A DNA stretch of 64,000 bases from Fluviicola sp. (GTDB taxonomy: Bacteria > Bacteroidota > Bacteroidia > Flavobacteriales_D > Crocinitomicaceae). The notes below the pieces were generated by a model, which worked only from the letters and a program-made list of their open reading frames with translations, had not been told where the DNA came from and did no database searches. Both the position numbers and the translations under genes were made by a program. Below are positions 17,627 to 26,526 of the stretch, piece after piece; the stretch's first letter is position 1; each line of letters starts with the position of its first letter. The stretch spans positions 17,114 to 81,113 of the forward strand of contig NVXU02000048.1 of assembly GCA_002734065.2 (NCBI GenBank), given 5' to 3'.

Positions 17627-18013
17627 ATGGAAAAGTTTACAATTATAGGATCACCAAAGACACCGACTATCAATTTTGATGGAGACACAGGTGTTTTAGA
17701 ATTTACAGGAAGATCAATTCCTGAAAACTCGGTTGAATTTTTCACACCCCTCTTGGATTGGCTCGAATTGTATGAGGCACAACCTAAAGAAAAGACGGTT
17801 GTGGATATGAAGCTGGAGTATTTTAACACCTCTTCTTCGAAATGTATTTTAGATTTTTTCAAACGTTTGGAGAGAATCAATGGCGCACTTTCTGAGGTTC
17901 AGGTAAATTGGTACTTTGAGAAAGACGATGAAGACATGGCAGAAGCAGGAGAAGATTATGAAGCAATTGTTTCGTTGCCCTTCAAAATCATTGAAGTAGA
18001 GGAAATCTATTAG
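17627..18013 (+). CDS. siaC: SiaC-like regulatory phosphoprotein (DUF1987)
   Basis: A 128-residue protein started at ATG 17627 (the in-frame TTG at 17621 is less likely). SiaC proteins are small anti-sigma-antagonist-like folds that, when unphosphorylated, bind and activate a diguanylate cyclase in Pseudomonas. The stretch EYFNTSSSKCI corresponds, from memory, to the site of the phosphorylated threonine. It pairs with the kinase gene 15 bp upstream. It ends 3 bp before coaE. Confidence 0.8.
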   Translation: MEKFTIIGSPKTPTINFDGDTGVLEFTGRSIPENSVEFFTPLLDWLELYEAQPKEKTVVDMKLEYFNTSSSKCILDFFKRLERINGALSEVQVNWYFEKDDEDMAEAGEDYEAIVSLPFKIIEVEEIY

Positions 18014-18016
18014 TAA

Positions 18017-18592
18017 ATGCTTAAAATTGGAATCACCGGAGGAATTGGCTCAGGTAAAAGTTTAGTGTCAAAAATTTTGCAATCAATGAACTTTCCTGTA
18101 TTCAATTCTGATTTAGAAGCAAGAAAAATACTCACAGAGAATGCTGCCATTAGAGAAGAATTAATTCTGCTTTTTGGCGAAGAAGTTTATACCAATAAGG
18201 AGTTAAACAAAGGCTTTCTTGCCAACATCATTTTCAACGATGAAGTTGCATTAACGAAAATCAATACCATCGTTCATCCTCAGGTGCGACAAGCCTTTCG
18301 TGAGTTTGCAAAGGTTCAGTCAAGCAAGTTAGTGTTCAATGAAGCCGCTATTATTTTCGAATCTGGGGGGCATCAACAGTTGGACAAAACCATTCTTATT
18401 TCTGCACCCGAAGCGTTGAGATTGGAGCGTGTAATGAAGCGCGATAATTCTACCAAAGAACAGGTTCTGGCAAGAATGAACAAGCAGTGGTCAGACGAAA
18501 AAAAACGAGCCTTAGCGGATTTTGAAATTGTAAACGACGGGCAAGAACCTTTGGTGAATCAAATTGAGGAAGTTTTGATGCAATTAGTATGA
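18017..18592 (+). CDS. coaE: Dephospho-CoA kinase
   Basis: A 191-residue cytoplasmic enzyme for the last step of coenzyme A synthesis: ATP-dependent phosphorylation of dephospho-CoA. The P-loop GITGGIGSGKS is at residues 5-15, the substrate region FNSDLEARKIL follows, and IVHPQVRQAF and RMNKQWSDEKKRALADFEIVND match the lid and CoA-binding parts. Length is normal. It converges on the T9SS protein gene with only 2 bp between the stop codons and no visible terminator. Confidence 0.95.
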   Translation: MLKIGITGGIGSGKSLVSKILQSMNFPVFNSDLEARKILTENAAIREELILLFGEEVYTNKELNKGFLANIIFNDEVALTKINTIVHPQVRQAFREFAKVQSSKLVFNEAAIIFESGGHQQLDKTILISAPEALRLERVMKRDNSTKEQVLARMNKQWSDEKKRALADFEIVNDGQEPLVNQIEEVLMQLV

Positions 18593-18594
18593 TT

Positions 18595-21117
18595 TTAGTA
18601 CAGTACACTTATATGTCCCACCAGTTTTCGGGTTTCACTTTTTGAAGTAATAAATTTAATAACATAAGTATAAATTCCAGATTGCACAAGGAATCCTTTA
18701 TAAGTCCCATCCCAATCTAGAGTCGGGGTGTTACTCGTAAATATTAATTCTCCCCATCTATTGTATATCGTAAGTTGATATTCTTTGAATTCGCAATCAT
18801 AGACGGGTCTGAAATACTCATTGTACTGACTCCCGTCAGGAGTGAAGGTATTCGGAACGTAAAAAGTGCAAGAACAATCTTTATTTTCAACGCTTATTGA
18901 ATCAATAGCAATTCCGCATTGGTTAGTAAGACTCAAGGTATAGTTCCCAGTATTGTTGGTGTAAAGAAATGGTTCTTCACTTCCAGTACTCCATAAGTAA
19001 CTTCCGGTTGAACTTGTATTTGTTGGACTAAGAATTACATACTCGTCAAAGCAAATTGAAGTGTCAGAGGCTAATTCTAAGATTGGTGGAGTGATAAAAG
19101 TAATTTCAACTAAATCAGAAGTTGAACAGTTGTTTTCTGTATAAATAGCAGAGTAAACTCCAGTTTGACTTACGATCAACAAAGTTTCGACAGAACCATC
19201 GGACCAAATTATAGAACCAATATTACTAGGAGAACTTAATAGTATAGTATCTCCGATACAGCTAACAATGTCAGGGCCTAGATTAAAGTTGGGTAAATTA
19301 TTAAATTCTACAGTTAATGAGTCAGCAGTGACTCCACAGCTATTCGAAACTGTCACCCAATATATCCCGGGTTGAGTGATACTAAACGTTGCATTTGAAC
19401 TATTGTCTTGCCATTGATAATTAGATAAAAAAGAGGTAGCATCCAGAATTAGAGACTCGTTTTGACAAAGTGTCGTGTCATTGCCCAATGAGACAGTTGG
19501 AGCTTGTCCATATTGTATAGAAATACTATCTGTCCAATTTCCACAGACATTTGTTCCTGTTACCCAATAAATCCCAGATTGATTAGCTGTATAAGTTTGG
19601 TTTGTAGACCCATCTTGCCATACATAATTAATATTTGAAGTATTGGGAGATAAAATATAATTGATAGGCTGACAAAAAAGAGTATCATTACCAAGTTGAA
19701 AAAATGGAGGGTTGATAATATCAACAACAATTGTGTCATAGTAACTACCGCAAGCAGATATTACTTCTACCCAATAAGCACCACTTTGTGTGACAATAAA
19801 ATTAGAATCTGTGGAATTATCTTGCCAAATAAAGCTTGCATTTTGGGCCTGTGTGGTTAATACAAGACTGCTACCTGCACAGAGAGTTGTATCATTACCT
19901 AAAGATGACACATTTGGAGGAGTCGAGGAAGAACTAATTATATATTCAGCTCTATAGTCAAAATTAACAGTACTTTGATTAGGTAAATTGTACACACAGG
20001 CATTAGAAGTAGCAGCAAGCTGTTGCCAGGCCATTTCAGAATTGTCGTTTCGAGAGAATATATTATCACAACTAGAACATCCATACAGACTGTAGTCATA
20101 CGTAAAATTATAGGTGCCACTTATAGAAGTAAGAAAAACGCCGTAATAATTGTTCGTGGGTAAGGTAGATAAATTTAATAAAGAATTTGGAGGTGAATTA
20201 ACCTTATAAATTTGAACGCCCTCTGATATTGAAACAATATTATCAACAGTAACTTCGTCACCAATAGCAGTACTAAGCGTTAGACTAGTTCCAGTCAAAT
20301 TGCCAGGATATGCATAAGTACTGATATTTCCAATAGGAGCTCCAGAGTAAATCCAATTACTTGCAGACATTGACTGTAAAATACCGGCATAATTATTAAT
20401 GCTATTGTCAACGAGTGTAGTACCCGTTCCAGTATCAAAATTCCAGTATCCGCGAAGCCCAACCTCATTTCCAACGAGAGAAGAACACATCATATCTCTA
20501 ATTTGAAGTTGTGACCTTTCGGTTTCCCAAAATCGAACTTCATCAATTTCTCCTAGAAAGTATCGAATATTTAAGCTACCCCATTTCCCAATGTAGACAT
20601 TGTCTGATGCATTAGGCGGTTGAGTACCTATAGCTGAAGTCGTTCCTCCGATGTCTATTTGTAAAACACCATTTATATACATTCGCATTCCACCTAATGG
20701 ACCCATAGTCACCGAAACATGATACCAATGGTTTGCTTCCCATGTATCATTATTTGAGAAAATATTGTAGATGGAAGCTCCCACACTTCTTGTAAAACAA
20801 AGTTTTCCGGCGTTAGCTCCCCAAGAATTAGGGTAGAAAAACAGTCCGAATTCATTGAATGTTTGAAATGCACCATAATTGTAATCTCTCATAATTAAGC
20901 TTTTTGGTATAGCCGTAGATGATGAGATTGTCACAGTAGGTTTGAACCACATTTCTATAGTTCGGCATTGATTAGCGACTTGATTACCGATATTAATAGA
21001 CTCATTGTTACCATCAAAAGTCAAAGTATATCCAGAACCTTGAGAATAGGAATGGAGAGAACACATCAACATGAATAAATTGAAAAAAAATTTAACGAAC
21101 ACCTTACCTTTAAACAT
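18595..21117 (-). CDS. Secreted LamG-domain protein with T9SS type B sorting domain
   Basis: An 840-residue exported protein. Residues 1-25 are a signal peptide. Residues about 30-235 form a LamG/concanavalin-like domain (MWFKPT, DEVRFW, GLRGYWNFD). Residues 400-740 are a chain of Ig-like repeats, each opening with LGNDTTLC-like text and containing WQDNS and GIYWVTV. The last 90 residues are the gliding-motility-type (type B) C-terminal domain (FYVPNTFTPDG, YNRWGELIF, WDGTYKG, SGIYTYVI). It should be secreted by T9SS and retained at the surface; the ligand is unknown. Confidence 0.92.
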   Translation of the reverse strand: MFKGKVFVKFFFNLFMLMCSLHSYSQGSGYTLTFDGNNESINIGNQVANQCRTIEMWFKPTVTISSSTAIPKSLIMRDYNYGAFQTFNEFGLFFYPNSWGANAGKLCFTRSVGASIYNIFSNNDTWEANHWYHVSVTMGPLGGMRMYINGVLQIDIGGTTSAIGTQPPNASDNVYIGKWGSLNIRYFLGEIDEVRFWETERSQLQIRDMMCSSLVGNEVGLRGYWNFDTGTGTTLVDNSINNYAGILQSMSASNWIYSGAPIGNISTYAYPGNLTGTSLTLSTAIGDEVTVDNIVSISEGVQIYKVNSPPNSLLNLSTLPTNNYYGVFLTSISGTYNFTYDYSLYGCSSCDNIFSRNDNSEMAWQQLAATSNACVYNLPNQSTVNFDYRAEYIISSSSTPPNVSSLGNDTTLCAGSSLVLTTQAQNASFIWQDNSTDSNFIVTQSGAYWVEVISACGSYYDTIVVDIINPPFFQLGNDTLFCQPINYILSPNTSNINYVWQDGSTNQTYTANQSGIYWVTGTNVCGNWTDSISIQYGQAPTVSLGNDTTLCQNESLILDATSFLSNYQWQDNSSNATFSITQPGIYWVTVSNSCGVTADSLTVEFNNLPNFNLGPDIVSCIGDTILLSSPSNIGSIIWSDGSVETLLIVSQTGVYSAIYTENNCSTSDLVEITFITPPILELASDTSICFDEYVILSPTNTSSTGSYLWSTGSEEPFLYTNNTGNYTLSLTNQCGIAIDSISVENKDCSCTFYVPNTFTPDGSQYNEYFRPVYDCEFKEYQLTIYNRWGELIFTSNTPTLDWDGTYKGFLVQSGIYTYVIKFITSKSETRKLVGHISVLY

Positions 21118-21248
21118 TGTACATCAAATTTAACGAAAATATTCTGGTTTAGAAATTATTTCACACAAAAAGAGAGCAAAAGCCAATCATAAATAATGAC
21201 ACAATTTTTCTCATCACTCATCACTCATCACCTAACAGAAATCAACTT
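21118..21248. other. Short intergenic spacer with CATCACT tandem words
   Basis: Contains TCATCACTCATCACTCATCAC at about 21211-21231, the same simple word that recurs at 55145-55180. No hairpin or gene is seen. Confidence 0.5.
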
Positions 21249-21917
21249 CTAAACCTCTTCAAAATCATCAAAATGACTATCGCCTCCTAGACTATTTGTG
21301 TCGTCAAAGTCATCATTCTGTGTATTTATCTTTCCACCATTGAGTAAAAATGTCAATGCGTTAACCATCTTAAAAATGAGACTCAACAAGAAGAAGAAGC
21401 CAATAATTTTGAAAATAAACCCAAAAATAGGCGTGTCTTCGATGTTCACAATACTTTCGTGGAACCATTCTGCAACAGGATTGACAGCAAATGCTGGATA
21501 GAACCAGAAAAAAGCAAATGCAATCAAGGAAATCGCAATAATGACGGTTTCAAACTGCATGTTAAAAGAAGATTGCTTTTTCATCATTGGACGACCTGAC
21601 ATTCCCCCAGCAATGTTCATCAACGACGATCGATTCTGATTTTTCTGCAATTTCCCGATAAAGTAGGTGAGAAGAATGATGCCCGCGAAGACAACACGGC
21701 TCAATTCTAACATGTTAAAAGATTCATTGTCAAAGCAAAACAAAAATGTGACGTCCACCAAAAAGAAATATTTGATGCCTCGAATGATGTAAACTTCAAC
21801 CAAAGACCTTTTTCTGCCTTGACTAATCAAGACGACGCCTATTTCAAAAATTCCCCAAAGAAATCCGTAAATCGCAAAGAGAACACCAAGTCTAAATATG
21901 AAATCGAGTAAATGCAT
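21249..21917 (-). CDS. Multi-spanning membrane protein of unknown function
   Basis: A 222-residue protein with five or six predicted membrane helices (about 5-30, 48-62, 70-90, 124-142, 168-195), a short hydrophilic middle with GGMSGRPMMKK, and an acidic cytoplasmic tail rich in D, N, E and G. I do not recognise a family. Codon use and the orderly helix pattern support a real gene. It stands alone between a T9SS protein and a repeat-bearing intergenic region; nothing nearby suggests a role. Confidence 0.75.
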   Translation of the reverse strand: MHLLDFIFRLGVLFAIYGFLWGIFEIGVVLISQGRKRSLVEVYIIRGIKYFFLVDVTFLFCFDNESFNMLELSRVVFAGIILLTYFIGKLQKNQNRSSLMNIAGGMSGRPMMKKQSSFNMQFETVIIAISLIAFAFFWFYPAFAVNPVAEWFHESIVNIEDTPIFGFIFKIIGFFFLLSLIFKMVNALTFLLNGGKINTQNDDFDDTNSLGGDSHFDDFEEV

Positions 21918-22245
21918 GTGTAAAAGTACGAATTTAACAGGGAATTAATATGTTCGACAAGCTCAATACAAGTGTTTCAATGATTTAATGATTTAAGAAA
22001 AGCGATGGAGTGGTAGCTTATAATTTGAACCTCTGTTATTTGCACCTAGCTCATGGATTTTAGCTTTTGGCTTGACTCTCGAAAAGAAAAGGAGTCTCTT
22101 TTTTCTTACATCTACTAAAAAGTGTCTTCGCAAGGGAAAAAAACTTAGACATCGAAGCAAGATCAAGCCAAAAGCTAAAAGCCAAAAGCCAAAGGCTAAA
22201 TTCAATCATTAATTCCTTATCTTTACGCAATAAAAAAATACACAG
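21918..22245. other. Intergenic region with fold-back element copy B and a REP-like word
   Basis: No gene. It contains TTCGACAAGCTCAATAC (21953-21969), a word resembling dispersed Bacteroidota palindromic repeats, the TTTCAATGATTTAATGATTTAA simple run, the fold-back element at 22058-22180, extra tandem copies of AGCCAAAAGCC up to 22200, and a near-consensus box TATCTTTA at 22218-22225 before the peptidase gene. Confidence 0.6.
22058..22180. repeat. Fold-back dispersed element, copy B
   Basis: Perfect 18-bp terminal inverted repeats (22058-22075 TTTTAGCTTTTGGCTTGA; complement at 22163-22180). The core CTAAAAAGTGTCTTCG (22115-22130) matches, in reverse, the core CGAAGACGTTTTTAG of copy C. Additional AGCTAAAAGCC-like copies follow to 22200. 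Confidence 0.72.
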
Positions 22246-24408
22246 ATGAATATTTCGATGAAACTCAATACAAGAAAAATCACAGCAATACTCTTATTAT
22301 CTATTACATCAATTTTCTCTTCGTTTGCAGAAGAAGGAATGCTCATTCCATCCTTAATTGGGGCTTTTGAAGACGATATGAAGGCAATGGGAATGAAATT
22401 ATCAGCGGAGGACATTTATTCTGTCAATAATTCCAGTTTAAAGGACGCGATTCTTCATTTTGGAGGTGGTTGTACTGCTGAATTGGTGTCTTCTCAAGGA
22501 TTATTATTGACCAACCATCATTGCGGTTATTCTCAAATACAATCCCATTCTTCTTTGGAAAATAACTACTTAAAAAATGGTTTTTGGGCAAAAAATAGAA
22601 GTGAAGAATTGAAAAACCTTGGACTTACAGCATCAAGAATTGTGAGAATTCAAGATGTTACTTTAGCTGTTTTGGAAGGAACAAAAGGTCTTTCTCAAAG
22701 TAGTAAATTGCTAAAAATGCAAGAGAACATTGTCATTTTGATAGACGATGCAATGAGAGGGAACGGTTATTCTGCGGACATTAAAGCATTCAATTATGGC
22801 AATGATTTCTACATGATTGTGAAAGAAACTTTTGACGATGTGCGTCTTGTTGGAACTCCACCAAATTCTATTGGTAAGTTCGGTGGTGATACCGACAACT
22901 GGGTTTGGCCAAGACACACGGGTGATTTTTCAGTGTTTCGTGTGTATGCAAATGCAAATAATCAACCAGCAGGCATTTCTGATGACAATGTTCCCTACAA
23001 ACCTTTGCATTTTTTACCTGTTTCGGTGAAGAATAGAGTTCCGGGAGAATTTACAATGATTTATGGATTTCCAGGTTCAACAGAGCAGCATTTAACGTCA
23101 GAAAACCTTCGTTACATCATTGATCAAGAACGCCCTGCAAGAATTTCGATGCGCGACAAGTCATTGAGTGTTATAAATGCAGGGATGCGTTCTTCAGACC
23201 TAATTCGTATTCAATATTCTTCCAAACAAGCAAGAATTGCCAATGGTTGGAAGAAATGGATAGGGCAAATTGGAGGATTGAAAACTGTAAATGCCATTCA
23301 AATTAAATTGGATAGAGAGAAGAAATACAACGACATGGCGGCAACTAAGACCGAGTGGCAAGAAACCTATGGTTCTGTGATCAAAGAGATGAATGAGTTA
23401 GTCACTCAATACAAGGATGTTGATTTTGGTTATTCCATGGCGATAGAATATTTGTACGTTGGACCAGAAGTGTTTAAACAAGCTCGAAATCTCAATCTTT
23501 TTCTAGTTAACTTTAATAAGTTCGAGAAAAACGGCACTTTAGATGCAGAAATAGAGAAACAAATTAAGGGCGCGAAAGGATTCTTTAAGAATTACAATGC
23601 CGACATTGATAAAGAGATTTTCATTCTGTTAACAGAAGAATATGTGAAGCAAGTTGGCGATGGTCCTTTACCAGAACGATTAAAAAACACTTCAGCGCAA
23701 GATTTAGCGGATAAAATTTTCAAGAAATCGATTTTGACCGACGAAGCACGATTTGTGAAATTCATGAATAAGTTGAAGGCCAAATCGATTAAAAAATTAC
23801 AAAAAAAAGACCTTGGATTTATTTTGTGGGCTGATGCCAACGATAAATTTAGAAGTGAAATTCTCCCAGGAATCAGAACCTACAAAGGAGCAATGAATCA
23901 ATTGCTTAAAACCTATGTGAAAGGGAGAATGGTGATGTTTCCAGAAGAGAAAATGTGGCCAGACGCGAATTCTACCATGCGTATCACTTATGGTAAATTA
24001 GAAGGCTCTGCACCCATCGACGGAATGGCTTACACAGAGCACACGACCTTGAAAGGAATCATCGCAAAGAATAACAGTGATAACCCTGACTACGAGTTAC
24101 TGCCTAGGATGCGTGAGCTTGCAAAGAAAAAAGATTACGGAAGTTATGCCCAAGACGGAGAGTTGTGGGTATGCTTTACGGGGTCCAATCACACCACTGG
24201 TGGCAACTCCGGTTCTCCTGTAATTGATGCAGAAGGCAACCTCATGGGACTCAATTTTGACAGAACGTGGGAAAGTACCATGAGCGATTACATGTTCGAT
24301 GCCTCTCGTTGCCGAAACATCGCTGTTGACATCCGTTATGTTTTGTGGGTGATGGATAGATATTCAGGTGCGAAGCATTTGGTAGATGAAATGGTTTTGG
24401 TGAAGTAG
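22246..24408 (+). CDS. S46 family dipeptidyl-peptidase, DPP11-like
   Basis: A 720-residue exported serine peptidase that removes dipeptides from peptide N-termini in the periplasm. The signal peptide covers about residues 1-28. The catalytic triad is visible as H91/H92 in TNHHCGY, D227 in HTGDFSVF and S655 in TGGNSGSP. Residue 673, eighteen after the serine, is Arg (NFDRTW). In Porphyromonas gingivalis DPP11 an Arg at this place selects Asp/Glu at P1, while DPP7 has Gly, so I call it DPP11-like. Monocistronic; the SGNH-like gene follows 6 bp later. Confidence 0.93.
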   Translation: MNISMKLNTRKITAILLLSITSIFSSFAEEGMLIPSLIGAFEDDMKAMGMKLSAEDIYSVNNSSLKDAILHFGGGCTAELVSSQGLLLTNHHCGYSQIQSHSSLENNYLKNGFWAKNRSEELKNLGLTASRIVRIQDVTLAVLEGTKGLSQSSKLLKMQENIVILIDDAMRGNGYSADIKAFNYGNDFYMIVKETFDDVRLVGTPPNSIGKFGGDTDNWVWPRHTGDFSVFRVYANANNQPAGISDDNVPYKPLHFLPVSVKNRVPGEFTMIYGFPGSTEQHLTSENLRYIIDQERPARISMRDKSLSVINAGMRSSDLIRIQYSSKQARIANGWKKWIGQIGGLKTVNAIQIKLDREKKYNDMAATKTEWQETYGSVIKEMNELVTQYKDVDFGYSMAIEYLYVGPEVFKQARNLNLFLVNFNKFEKNGTLDAEIEKQIKGAKGFFKNYNADIDKEIFILLTEEYVKQVGDGPLPERLKNTSAQDLADKIFKKSILTDEARFVKFMNKLKAKSIKKLQKKDLGFILWADANDKFRSEILPGIRTYKGAMNQLLKTYVKGRMVMFPEEKMWPDANSTMRITYGKLEGSAPIDGMAYTEHTTLKGIIAKNNSDNPDYELLPRMRELAKKKDYGSYAQDGELWVCFTGSNHTTGGNSGSPVIDAEGNLMGLNFDRTWESTMSDYMFDASRCRNIAVDIRYVLWVMDRYSGAKHLVDEMVLVK

Positions 24409-24414
24409 GGAGGG

Positions 24415-25452
24415 ATGAATAATTTTGGTTTACTTTTATTTCTTTTAGCAATATCATTAAACGCTCTTTCTCAAAAAAAAATTCTTGTAATCGGTAATAG
24501 TTTAATGTTTTTTAATTCAATGCCGCAGACATTGGAGGAAGAATTAAATGTTAACACTGATTCATTGATCTTTACTGTTGATCAAATTACTTATCCAGGT
24601 CATTCATTGCGAATGAATATTCGCTATTATCATTATGGTGGGAAATATATGATAAATATGGATTTAGTGAATGGTCTTAGGTCAAAATCAATTGATAGTG
24701 ACTCGATAAATAAGCGGTTTGGTTCTAGGTGTAATCTTGACACGGTACTCATGTCCAATCTAGAATCTTCTATAATGAGGAACAACTATGATATAATTAT
24801 TGTTCAAGAGCATGGTTCAATTACTCACTCAGAACTGATGATGTCGATAATTGGTGAAAAGTCATTGGAGCGATTGATAGGAATCATAGAGAGGTATCAT
24901 TCTAGGGTGCCAAGAATAATTTATTTTACTGAATACGCTTCTCGAAAACTTTATAAAAAAGAAAGAAAGGGAATAAAATCAATTGAAAACAGGGTGATTC
25001 ATCGAGATTACGATACCGTTTCTTGTAAAAAAAATGAAGAACTTGTTCCTTTTGAAAAAGCCAGTATTTTCGAATTAAAGAGGGATGGAATTATTTGGGC
25101 AGTAATTTATGACACTATTATGCCTTCTAATACAGTGCAAGAACAATTCAAATCTATAAATACAAATTTAACTAAGACAAAAAATGAATATTCTATCGAA
25201 ATAAGCCCTACAAACCTATTATTTAATGAAATAAAAATAAACCATCCTCGATGGATAATGTACAAAGGAGGAGGTCATCCTTCTAGAACGGCTTCTTATG
25301 TATTTGTATGTGTATTTAAAAGGATGATTACAGGGAAAAATATTGATGAAGTATCATCCAAAAGAAAAATTTCTAGACGAAAGGCAAGAATCATTCGTGA
25401 TGAAGTAAATGATTTCTTCTCCACCCCCGCTACCGAGCGAAGAATAGACTAA
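24415..25452 (+). CDS. Secreted SGNH-hydrolase-like protein (DUF4886-type)
   Basis: A 345-residue protein with signal peptide 1-19 (cleavage near ALS-Q). Residues 22-32 read KILVIGNSLMF, with GNS in the block I position of SGNH hydrolases. VQEHGS near residue 135 and GGGHPSRTASYV near residue 290 resemble the later blocks including the catalytic His. The family contains lipases and carbohydrate esterases; the substrate here is unknown. The C-terminal TPATERRID is encoded partly by the repeat word CTACCGAGCG, so the tail may be acquired. Confidence in catalysis is moderate. Confidence 0.68.
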   Translation: MNNFGLLLFLLAISLNALSQKKILVIGNSLMFFNSMPQTLEEELNVNTDSLIFTVDQITYPGHSLRMNIRYYHYGGKYMINMDLVNGLRSKSIDSDSINKRFGSRCNLDTVLMSNLESSIMRNNYDIIIVQEHGSITHSELMMSIIGEKSLERLIGIIERYHSRVPRIIYFTEYASRKLYKKERKGIKSIENRVIHRDYDTVSCKKNEELVPFEKASIFELKRDGIIWAVIYDTIMPSNTVQEQFKSINTNLTKTKNEYSIEISPTNLLFNEIKINHPRWIMYKGGGHPSRTASYVFVCVFKRMITGKNIDEVSSKRKISRRKARIIRDEVNDFFSTPATERRID

Positions 25453-25497
25453 ATTTGCTCGTGCACGACCGCATCGTGTTCGGTAAGATTACCTTCA

Positions 25498-25644
25498 CCG
25501 CTGGTTCGAGATTACCTTCACTGCTACTTCGTGGTGCATCTTGAACCTTTCATTTTAACCTATTCTAATTTAACCATTCCCACCTCTTCTTCACTCAAAA
25601 GCAGTCATTTTTCGTAAAATTCAATCAAAATTTACGAAAAATGA
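25498..25644. repeat. 147-bp direct repeat, copy 1
   Basis: Matches 28071-28217 base for base with no net gap and 12 differences (about 92 percent). It starts with a hairpin (GGTTCGAGAT ... ATCTTGAACC) and ends with a second hairpin (TCGTAAAATT-CAATCA-AAATTTACGA). The two copies bracket the toxin-antitoxin and lipoprotein block. Confidence 0.88.
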
Positions 25645-25687
25645 AGCGAAAATGACTTTTTTTGATAAAAACGACCTAGCACTTTCC

Positions 25688-25753
25688 AAGCGTAAACTCT
25701 TACTTTCTCTGTTTATCGGTTATTTGTTCGTCTGTTATTCTGTTAAAACAGAT
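25688..25753. repeat. 66-bp direct repeat flanking a toxin-antitoxin pair, copy 1
   Basis: Matches 26394-26459 with 2 differences (25692 G versus A, 25750 A versus G). The pair defines a 706-bp unit holding one RelE/ParE toxin-antitoxin operon and nothing else. Confidence 0.9.
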
Positions 25754-25800
25754 AGTACACCTACAAACAAATTAATAGAGGAAATTTAGCTTGTGCCCCC

Positions 25801-26097
25801 TCACATTCTTTCTTTCCACTTCTTATCATCTTGCGAGGTGTGAAATACAGAAACAATGGTCACAGTTTCGTTTTCAAATCTAAAATGCACACCAAATGGA
25901 AACCGTTTCAAAAAAGCCACACGGATATTGGCATATCTAACTTGTATCTTCTTGGGATGCTTTTGAATATACTTTCTAGTTGCTTTTAGTTCAATTAGAA
26001 AATTTTCGGCAAGTTGACTCTTGATGCCTTTGTAGTAAACAATCGCTTTTTCAATATCTAGATACGCCCCCGTAGAAGTGTTAAGTTTATAAGCCAT
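25801..26097 (-). CDS. RelE/ParE family toxin
   Basis: A 98-residue basic protein of the ParE/RelE superfamily. The helical hairpin YLDIEKAIVYYKGIKSQLAENFLIEL and the C-terminal strands FPFGVHFRFENETVTIVSVFHTSQD are diagnostic. Members either cleave ribosome-bound mRNA or poison gyrase; which applies is not readable. It overlaps the antitoxin gene by 11 bp, antitoxin first, the usual order. The operon lies inside a 706-bp unit bounded by 66-bp direct repeats. Confidence 0.88.
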   Translation of the reverse strand: MAYKLNTSTGAYLDIEKAIVYYKGIKSQLAENFLIELKATRKYIQKHPKKIQVRYANIRVAFLKRFPFGVHFRFENETVTIVSVFHTSQDDKKWKERM

Positions 26098-26308
26098 GCT
26101 TTTTTTCTAACTCGTTGAGCATGTCGTCAAAATCAATAGCCTTACTTGGATCTTTGTCCAACTCTTGTAATCGTTTAAGTGTAAGTTCTTGTTGCCATTC
26201 AGGAATACCTGTGCTTGTTTCCTTTTTTACAAAGTCTAAAGTTCTTACAAACTCTAAAAGTGCTTTTGCTCTAGGGTTAGAATCGTCTATGTGAAAAGTA
26301 TGTATCAT
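26087..26308 (-). CDS. Antitoxin of the RelE/ParE-type pair
   Basis: A 73-residue acidic protein; I start it at ATG 26308 (MIHTFHIDDSNPRAKALLEF) because the longer frame upstream encodes an unlikely hydrophobic leader. The C-terminal EWQQELTLKRLQELDKDPSKAIDFDDMLNEL is the toxin-wrapping helix seen in short Bacteroidota antitoxins partnered with RelE-like toxins. It is presumed to bind and neutralise the toxin and to autoregulate the operon. Confidence 0.82.
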   Translation of the reverse strand: MIHTFHIDDSNPRAKALLEFVRTLDFVKKETSTGIPEWQQELTLKRLQELDKDPSKAIDFDDMLNELEKKHGL

Positions 26309-26393
26309 AATTGAATGAATGCATTTTATACTTAAAAATACAAAAATAAAATTAAAAACACAAAGAACTGGCAAAAATAATACTTGCATTTCG

Positions 26394-26459
26394 AAGCATA
26401 AACTCTTACTTTCTCTGTTTATCGGTTATTTGTTCGTCTGTTATTCTGTTAAAACGGAT
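26394..26459. repeat. 66-bp direct repeat flanking a toxin-antitoxin pair, copy 2
   Basis: Partner of 25688-25753 (64/66 identical). It lies 85 bp upstream of the antitoxin ATG. Confidence 0.9.
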
Positions 26460-26526
26460 TAAATGGTATTTACAACAAGAGCCAAGTTTCTAATTAGAAT
26501 TTTTTTGTATATTAGAGTTGTGGAAA

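Larger units (their letters stand above)
25453..25800. other. Repeat-rich region downstream of the SGNH-like gene
   Basis: No gene. Holds the first 147-bp direct repeat (25498-25644) and the first 66-bp direct repeat (25688-25753), plus a partial extra copy of the AAGATTACCTTCACCGC word at 25485-25501. Confidence 0.75.

Noticed and set aside
20038..20120. Short reading frames inside the large T9SS and metalloprotease genes on other frames
   Set aside because: They lie wholly within well-supported genes and have no domain, signal or promoter of their own.
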